This document shows, piece by piece, positions 24,127 to 28,511 of a DNA stretch of 28,511 nt; position 1 is the stretch's first letter; every line of letters begins with the position of its first letter. Location: positions 1-28,511 of the forward strand of contig CALGGJ010000049.1 in NCBI GenBank assembly GCA_937915745.1, written 5' to 3'. The DNA comes from an uncultured Prevotellaceae bacterium. Lineage in GTDB: Bacteria > Bacteroidota > Bacteroidia > Bacteroidales > Bacteroidaceae. A program made the position numbers and the translations under genes. Below the pieces are notes generated by a model. The model was not told the DNA's origin and searched no databases. It saw only the letters and a program-made list of their open reading frames with translations.

Positions 24127-25419
24127 ATTAATAGGTGTACCCGTGAAGTTCCAGTGTCCGCGTATCTGGTTTTCGAGGAAACGCTTATATGGTTCCTTCA
24201 CGTATTGTGGCAGGTTGGCATAAAACACGAACGACGGTACGTAGGTGGCCGGCAGCTGCATGCAATATTTTATCTTGATATATTTACCTTTTATCGATGG
24301 TGGCGGTGTAGCCTCGATGATTGGCAGCATCACCTCGTTGAGTCGATGTGTGGATACACGGTTGGTGCGGCTCTTATAGGTGTTCTTGGCTTCTTCCAGC
24401 ACTTTGTATATTCGTTGCTTCGTCACGGCCGATGCAAACACTATCTTGAAGTCGGTGAACGGTGCAAACCGCTGGTGTATGGTGTCTTCAAAGTATTTCA
24501 CGGCTTCTTTGCTCTTGTCTTCGACGAGGTCCCATTTGTTTACCACTACTACAAGTCCTTTCTGGTTCTTCTGTATCACCTGGAAGATGTTGAGGTCCTG
24601 CCCCTCGATGCCGCGTGTGGCATCAATCATGAGTATGCACACATCGCTGTTTTCGATGGCTCGTATGGCACGCATCACCGAGTAGAACTCCAGGTCTTCG
24701 TTCACCTTGTTCTTCTTGCGTATGCCTGCCGTATCGACCAGGTAGAAGTCGAAGCCGAACTTATCGTATCTGGTATAGATAGAGTCGCGTGTAGTGCCGG
24801 CGAGGTCGGTTACCACGTTGCGGTCGTCATCGAGAAAGGAGTTGACAATCGAGGACTTACCCACATTAGGCCGTCCCACCACTGCAATGCGTGGCAGGTC
24901 TTCCTGCATTATGTCGGACATCTCTTTGCGGAACTTGCTCACCACCAGGTCGAGCAAATCGCCGGTGCCGCTGCCTGTCTGGGCCGATATACACATGGGG
25001 TCGCCTAGCCCGAGCGAATAGAACTCGGCGGCATTATAGCGCAGCTCGTTGCTGTCGGTCTTGTTGCAACACAGTATTGTCGGCACTTTCGAACGGCGCA
25101 GTATGTTTGCCACCTGCTGGTCGAGGTCGGTCACACCGGTCGTGATGTCAACCATGAAGAGTATGGCGTCACACTCTTCGATGGCGATGCGCACCTGCTT
25201 CCTTATTTCCTCCTCGAAGATGTCGTCGCTGTTAACTACCCATCCACCGGTATCGACCACCGAGAACTCTTTGTTACCCCACTCACACTTGCCGTACTGA
25301 CGGTCGCGCGTGGTGCCGGCCTCCTCGCTCACTATGGCGTGGCGGGTCTTGGTCAGACGGTTGAAAAGTGTGGATTTGCCCACATTGGGACGGCCTACTA
25401 TTGCTAAGAGATTTGCCAT
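24106..25419 (-). CDS. der: Ribosome biogenesis GTPase Der (EngA)
   Basis: Der is an essential tandem GTPase for 50S subunit maturation. The 437-residue protein shows both G domains: GRPNVGKSTLFNRL near residue 8 with DTGGW and NKTD, and GRPNVGKSSIVNSF near 180 with DTAGI and NKWD. A C-terminal KH-like domain ends IFIRQK. Length matches the family. It lies 74 bp downstream of the thioredoxin gene, with a weak hairpin (GGACA 25462-25466 with TGTCC 25486-25490) between them and no clear promoter of its own. Confidence 0.98.
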   Translation of the reverse strand: MANLLAIVGRPNVGKSTLFNRLTKTRHAIVSEEAGTTRDRQYGKCEWGNKEFSVVDTGGWVVNSDDIFEEEIRKQVRIAIEECDAILFMVDITTGVTDLDQQVANILRRSKVPTILCCNKTDSNELRYNAAEFYSLGLGDPMCISAQTGSGTGDLLDLVVSKFRKEMSDIMQEDLPRIAVVGRPNVGKSSIVNSFLDDDRNVVTDLAGTTRDSIYTRYDKFGFDFYLVDTAGIRKKNKVNEDLEFYSVMRAIRAIENSDVCILMIDATRGIEGQDLNIFQVIQKNQKGLVVVVNKWDLVEDKSKEAVKYFEDTIHQRFAPFTDFKIVFASAVTKQRIYKVLEEAKNTYKSRTNRVSTHRLNEVMLPIIEATPPPSIKGKYIKIKYCMQLPATYVPSFVFYANLPQYVKEPYKRFLENQIRGHWNFTGTPINIFIRQK

Positions 25420-25493
25420 TATCGTCGTTGTTATTTATTTACATCTTTCTCTATAACATAAGGACAGTGTGCATAGCAGCACTTTTGTCCATG

Positions 25494-26504
25494 TCACTCC
25501 CTCTCCATATACTCGCTCACGGTTTTCATGATTTCCTCACCACGCAGGCCGCGGCGGAGGATTGTGCCGTCGGGACCGAATAGGATGATTTGCGGGATAA
25601 ATGCCACGCCGTAGGGTGTCGAAGCGGCACCATCAATGTCACGAATCTGCGGGTAGGTGATGCCCAGGTCCTCCATTGCCTTCTTTGTGTCTTCGGGTTT
25701 GTCGTTCACAGGTATGCCTACAACTACAAAACCACGGTCCTTGTATTTGTTGTAGGTTTCGATGATGTTTGGTATCTCGGCCTTGCATGGTCCGCACCAC
25801 GATGCCCAGAAGTCGATAAGCACATAATTGCCCTTGCCCACATAGTCGGACAGGCGATGTGCCTGGCCATCGTATTCAACCTTGAAGTCGGTAAACATCA
25901 TGCACTCCTCGGTCTTGGCCGTCAGTTCAAAAGATTGGCGGTTAGTGATAAGCCCCGGCACTTTTCTTATGCTTGGGCCTCCATTATCGAACAGGGTCTT
26001 GAACGTGAACCTCTCTATATAATAGCTGAAGTAATAGAACGAGCGTGCGCCGAGGCCGTCGTTGAGGTGTGCGCTCACCTGCTCCACCACCTTGGCCGTG
26101 TGAATGTCGTACGATTCCTCGCGTGTCAACGTACCGTCCTTCACTTTGGCTTCATAGGCAGCAAGTTCATTCACCAGCTTCACGAACGCATCGTTGAGCG
26201 GTGCACCCTTGCCGTAATAGTTTCGCCCAAACAAGGTAATATTGCCTGGTTCCAGGATAAACTGCCCGGAGGGGTCACCCTCCTTGGTAACGAGTTCGAC
26301 AAACTTCGACCCCTCGACACGTCCCGTAAACGTGAACCGTCCATCGTGTACGTCTGCCGAGTCGAGGACTATGCTATCGCCCACTTCATACATATACACA
26401 CGAGTCGTCTCATGGCTGTCTTGTCCCGTTATTCGATACTCTCTCTGTGCGTGCGTCATCGCGGCACACACCACCACTGCTGTAAAAAGGAATAGTCGTC
26501 TCAT
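25494..26504 (-). CDS. TlpA-like thioredoxin with N-terminal DUF4369 domain
   Basis: This 336-residue exported thiol-disulfide reductase has a signal peptide at residues 1-20 (MRRLFLFTAVVVCAAMTHAQ). A DUF4369 beta-sandwich follows at about 21-100 (YMYEVGDSIVLDSADVHDGRFTF), then a helical middle. The C-terminal thioredoxin domain has the active site WCGPC at 236-240 and the cis-Pro region in AFIPQI. This architecture is typical of Bacteroidetes periplasmic reductases of the TlpA/ResA type. ATG at 26504 gives a normal signal peptide; ATG at 26519 is possible and adds five residues. Its strong promoter lies at 26673-26703, so the whole 46-bp array is in its 5' leader of about 160 nt. Confidence 0.93.
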   Translation of the reverse strand: MRRLFLFTAVVVCAAMTHAQREYRITGQDSHETTRVYMYEVGDSIVLDSADVHDGRFTFTGRVEGSKFVELVTKEGDPSGQFILEPGNITLFGRNYYGKGAPLNDAFVKLVNELAAYEAKVKDGTLTREESYDIHTAKVVEQVSAHLNDGLGARSFYYFSYYIERFTFKTLFDNGGPSIRKVPGLITNRQSFELTAKTEECMMFTDFKVEYDGQAHRLSDYVGKGNYVLIDFWASWCGPCKAEIPNIIETYNKYKDRGFVVVGIPVNDKPEDTKKAMEDLGITYPQIRDIDGAASTPYGVAFIPQIILFGPDGTILRRGLRGEEIMKTVSEYMERE

Positions 26505-26535
26505 ATATTTATTGGTCATAACTCCGGTCTGTGTT

Positions 26536-26672
26536 CCCTGGGAGAAACGCACTAAACGTAACTTTGCAGGGATTTCGACTGCCCTGGGAGAAACGCACTA
26601 AACGTAACTTTGCAGGGATTTCGACTGCCCTGGAGAAACGCACTAAACGTAACTTTGCAGGGATTTCGACTG
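26536..26672. repeat. 46-bp tandem array with internal -7 boxes
   Basis: Three units lie at 26536-26581, 26582-26627 and 26628-26672, the last with one G deleted. Each starts CCCTGGGAGAAACGCACTAA, contains a plus-strand TAACTTTGCAGGG (boxes at 26559, 26605 and 26650) and ends ATTTCGACTG. None of the plus-strand boxes has a TTTG at -33. The unit resembles that of the 37-bp array: GGGAGAAACGCA, then TAAA, CGT and CTTTGC in the same order. Confidence 0.95.
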
Positions 26673-26703
26673 CAAAGTTAGGAAAAAAAACATCAATGGC
26701 AAA
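26673..26703 (-). promoter_or_regulatory. Consensus promoter of the TlpA-like gene
   Basis: On the minus strand, TTTG (26703-26700), 19 bp, then TAACTTTG (26680-26673) is a perfect Bacteroidetes promoter. TGCAAAGTTA at 26671-26680 is the inverted copy of TAACTTTGCA at 26650-26659, with an 11-bp spacer that would contain the start point near 26666. Confidence 0.85.
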
Positions 26704-26805
26704 CTCGACAGGACAAAAACCGCCGGTCCGACTCCTTTTTCTATTCCTAACAGTGCGATACCGGCACTGATGAGGTGTTCCAAATCATTCTGACAGATGC
26801 ATCTG

Positions 26806-26958
26806 CACATACGTACGTACAGGTTCGCACGAATATATCCTCAGGCTTCCACGAATATATGTGACAACGTGCATGTATATACGTGTAACTGTGAGTGCGC
26901 AGTCGCAGGGGCGAGAGTGCGCAGTCGCAGGGGCGAGAGTGCGCAGTCGTTTCCGCAT
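26806..26958 (+). repeat. Composite 22-bp-register array, changing sequence
   Basis: Heads recur every 22 bp. At 26806 CACATACGTAC, at 26828 and 26850 CACGAATATAT, at 26872 CATGTATATAC. Then GAGTGCGCAGT appears at 26893, 26915 and 26937, with tails CGCAGGGGCGA twice and CGTTTCCGCAT. The AT-rich units are one base out of step with the GAGTGCG heads. The last three units belong to the same family as the arrays at 1-69 and 8550-8637. Confidence 0.75.
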
Positions 26959-27068
26959 ACCTGTTTTTCCGGCCCTGTTTCAACCCAAAACGAACCTCTA
27001 TTCCACAAGGAGGCTCATCAGCGTCGATTTATCCACAGTTTGCAGGGATTTCGACTGGAAAATTATAT

Positions 27069-27106
27069 AAAAATCTCGATATACCGGCTTATATATCGCG
27101 ATTTTT
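27069..27106. promoter_or_regulatory. 15-bp inverted repeat over the thrS -33 region
   Basis: AAAAATCTCGATATA (27069-27083) pairs with TATATCGCGATTTTT (27092-27106) at 14 of 15 positions around an 8-bp centre. It ends 3 bp before the thrS -7 box and covers the place of the -33 element, so an operator is a reasonable guess. Confidence 0.65.
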
Positions 27107-27109
27107 ATG

Positions 27110-27117
27110 TAACTTTG
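27110..27117 (+). promoter_or_regulatory. -7 box of thrS
   Basis: TAACTTTG is an exact -7 match; the -33 position lies in the inverted repeat and lacks TTTG. The predicted start near 27124 gives a leader of about 37 nt, too short for a T-box. Confidence 0.75.
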
Positions 27118-27160
27118 CAGCGATTTACACACATATACGAAACAAAAACAAACAACAGAT

Positions 27161-28511
27161 ATGATCAAAATTACATTTCCCGACGGCAGTGTGCGCGAAT
27201 ATGCAGCTGGCGTTACGGGACAAGAGATTGCCGAGAGCATCAGCCCCCGGCTGGCCGCAGAGGTGCTGGCCTGTGGCGTAAACGGAGAAACCGTAGAACT
27301 GAACCGCCCTATACAAGACGACGCAACCGTAGTACTATACAAATGGGATGCTCCTGAAGCCAGGCACGCATTCTGGCACACCTCGGCACACCTCATGGCC
27401 GAAGCACTGCAAGAACTGTACCCAGGCATACAATTCGGCATCGGACCTGCAATCGAAAACGGATTCTACTACGACGTGATGCCGCCAGAGGGTGTAAAAC
27501 TGAGCGATGCCGACTTCCCGAAGATAGAACAGAAAATGCAAGAACTGGTGCAGAGGAAAGAACAACTGGTGCGCAAAAACATAAGCAAAGCAGATGCACT
27601 GAAGTTCTTCGGCGAGAGCGGACAGTCATACAAAAACGAACTCATTGCCGACCTCGAAGACGGTCATATCACAACATACACCCAAGGCAACTTCACCGAC
27701 CTATGCCGCGGACCACACCTTGTGAGCACAGCAGAAATCAAAGCAGTGAAAGTGCTCTCAGTAGCTGCCGCATACTGGCGAGGCGATGAAAAACGTCCGA
27801 TGATGACCCGCGTATATGGCATATCCTTCCCCAAAAAGAAAATGCTCGACGAATACCTCGCAAAGATAGAAGAAGCAAAGAAACGCGACCACCGTAAGAT
27901 CGGTAAGGAACTGGAGCTCTTCATGTTCTCCGATATGGTCGGAAAAGGACTGCCCATCTGGCTGCCGAAAGGAACGGCCCTCCGCCTGCGTCTCGAGGAT
28001 TTCCTCAAGAAGATCCAGAAGCGTTACGGCTACCAGCAGGTCATCACGCCGCATATCGGTTCCAAACAACTCTATATCACTTCCGGTCACTGGGACCACT
28101 ACGGCAAGGACTCTTTCCAACCTATCACCACGCCGGAGGAAGGAGAAGTCTATCTCCTCAAACCGATGAACTGTCCTCACCACTGCGCTATCTTTAAGAA
28201 TAGTCCGCGCTCCTACAAAGACCTGCCTTTCCGCTGTGCGGAATTCGGCACCGTCTATCGCTACGAGCAGTCGGGCGAGTTGCACGGACTCACACGCGTG
28301 CGTTCCTTTACGCAAGACGACGCGCATATCTTCTGCCGCCAAGACCAGGTAAAACAAGAGTTCATCCGCGTGATGGAGATTATCGAGATCATCTTCAAAG
28401 CATTGGATTTCGAGAATTTCGAAGCGCAGATATCGCTCCGCGACCCCAATAACCATGAGAAATATGTCGGTTCCGATGAAGTGTGGGCAATGGCTGAACA
28501 GGCTATTATTG
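27161..28511 (+). CDS. thrS: Threonyl-tRNA synthetase, 5' part
   Basis: ThrRS charges tRNA-Thr in the cytoplasm. The window holds the first 450 codons of about 645; the frame is open to the edge. Visible are the TGS domain (residues 1-61), the second additional editing domain with HTSAH (His73, His77) and DLCRGPH, and the start of the class II core (LPIWLPKGTALR, KPMNCPHHC with the zinc Cys, YRYEQSGELHGLTRVRSFTQDDAHIF as motif 2). The start ATG follows a -7 box and short leader. Codon use changes near 27895 (about residue 245). Before it Ile is often ATA and Ser mostly AGC, TCG or TCA; after it Ile is nearly always ATC and Ser mostly TCC, although the protein continues in frame. Confidence 0.98.
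   Translation, partial: MIKITFPDGSVREYAAGVTGQEIAESISPRLAAEVLACGVNGETVELNRPIQDDATVVLYKWDAPEARHAFWHTSAHLMAEALQELYPGIQFGIGPAIENGFYYDVMPPEGVKLSDADFPKIEQKMQELVQRKEQLVRKNISKADALKFFGESGQSYKNELIADLEDGHITTYTQGNFTDLCRGPHLVSTAEIKAVKVLSVAAAYWRGDEKRPMMTRVYGISFPKKKMLDEYLAKIEEAKKRDHRKIGKELELFMFSDMVGKGLPIWLPKGTALRLRLEDFLKKIQKRYGYQQVITPHIGSKQLYITSGHWDHYGKDSFQPITTPEEGEVYLLKPMNCPHHCAIFKNSPRSYKDLPFRCAEFGTVYRYEQSGELHGLTRVRSFTQDDAHIFCRQDQVKQEFIRVMEIIEIIFKALDFENFEAQISLRDPNNHEKYVGSDEVWAMAEQAII

Larger units (their letters stand above)
26505..27160. other. Repeat-rich divergent intergenic region tlpA-like / thrS
   Basis: This gap of 656 bp has no convincing gene on either strand. It holds the 46-bp array, a convergent pair of -7 boxes, a composite 22-bp array, a partial copy of the 46-bp unit (19 bp at 27039-27057), a hairpin and the thrS promoter. 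A small perfect stem CAGTGC/GCACTG lies at 26751-26769. Alternating purine-pyrimidine runs occur at 26804-26821 and 26867-26887. Confidence 0.75.

Noticed and set aside
24112..25008. 298-codon plus-strand reading frame
   Set aside because: Antisense to der.
25590..26495. 301-codon plus-strand reading frame
   Set aside because: Antisense to the TlpA-like gene.
27118..27160. T-box or other leader control of thrS
   Set aside because: The leader predicted from the -7 box is about 37 nt, too short, and no T-box sequence is visible.
26797..27357. 186-codon plus-strand frame upstream of thrS
   Set aside because: It is built from the 22-bp repeats and then overlaps thrS out of frame.

Overview
The window looks like chromosomal DNA of a gut-type Bacteroidales bacterium. 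Family is uncertain; Muribaculaceae or Prevotellaceae-like is my guess. The reasons are: promoters of the Bacteroidetes form TTTG-N19..21-TAnnTTTG (best at 8740-8771 and, on the minus strand, 26673-26703); starts without clear Shine-Dalgarno sequences; Bacteroidales gene sets (DUF4369-thioredoxin protein, DUF5063 next to a DEDDy exonuclease and an RlmI-type methyltransferase, Bacteroidetes-type LptD, two-subunit dihydroorotate dehydrogenase); and pectin catabolism genes. There is no transposase, integrase, phage gene or cas gene, so gene content is mostly housekeeping.

Layout. 191-4938 (+) is a tightly overlapping set: AraC regulator, altronate dehydratase UxaA, HAD phosphatase and a secreted beta-helix protein, probably a uronate/pectin operon. 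5079-6727 (+) holds a LOG-family nucleotide hydrolase and a second HAD phosphatase, meeting pyrD-pyrK (6702-8380, -) tail to tail. 8845-11838 (+) holds a small lipoprotein, a PL11 rhamnogalacturonan lyase and an HD phosphohydrolase. LptD (11983-14883, +) follows, then tRNA-Thr(CGU) (-), a secreted DRGH nuclease and MazG (+). 16960-20939 (-) is recF, DUF721, DUF5063, exonuclease, rlmI. 21088-23577 (+) has tRNA-Gly(CCC), an NhaD-type antiporter and a divergent lipid kinase. 23652-26504 (-) has a TlpA-like thioredoxin, der and a lipoprotein. thrS (27161 onward, +) runs off the window.

The unusual content is intergenic. Several gaps hold short tandem arrays. Four arrays have a period of exactly 22 bp. 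Three of them (1-69, 8550-8637, 26893-26958) share an 11-bp head, GAGTGCG[C/G]A[C/G]T, followed by an 11-bp tail that varies between copies. The array at 26806-26958 keeps the 22-bp register while its sequence changes completely. The array at 4941-5072 has the same period with unrelated sequence. Two other arrays (37 bp at 15065-15175; 46/45 bp at 26536-26672) share a related element containing a -7-like box. Each ends in an inverted -7 box of a good minus-strand promoter, so transcription from that promoter would enter the array as its 5' leader. These arrays are the best candidates for an undescribed system, though I can assign no mechanism.

Other points: a by-eye codon-usage break inside thrS near 27.9 kb (recombination or assembly join), a lipid kinase with a degenerate GGDGT loop, a 24-bp repeat coding in two frames at a gene overlap, a long inverted repeat between recF and tRNA-Gly, and a recF promoter placed so close to the ATG that the mRNA may be leaderless. 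All family assignments are from reading the translated sequence; no database search was possible.
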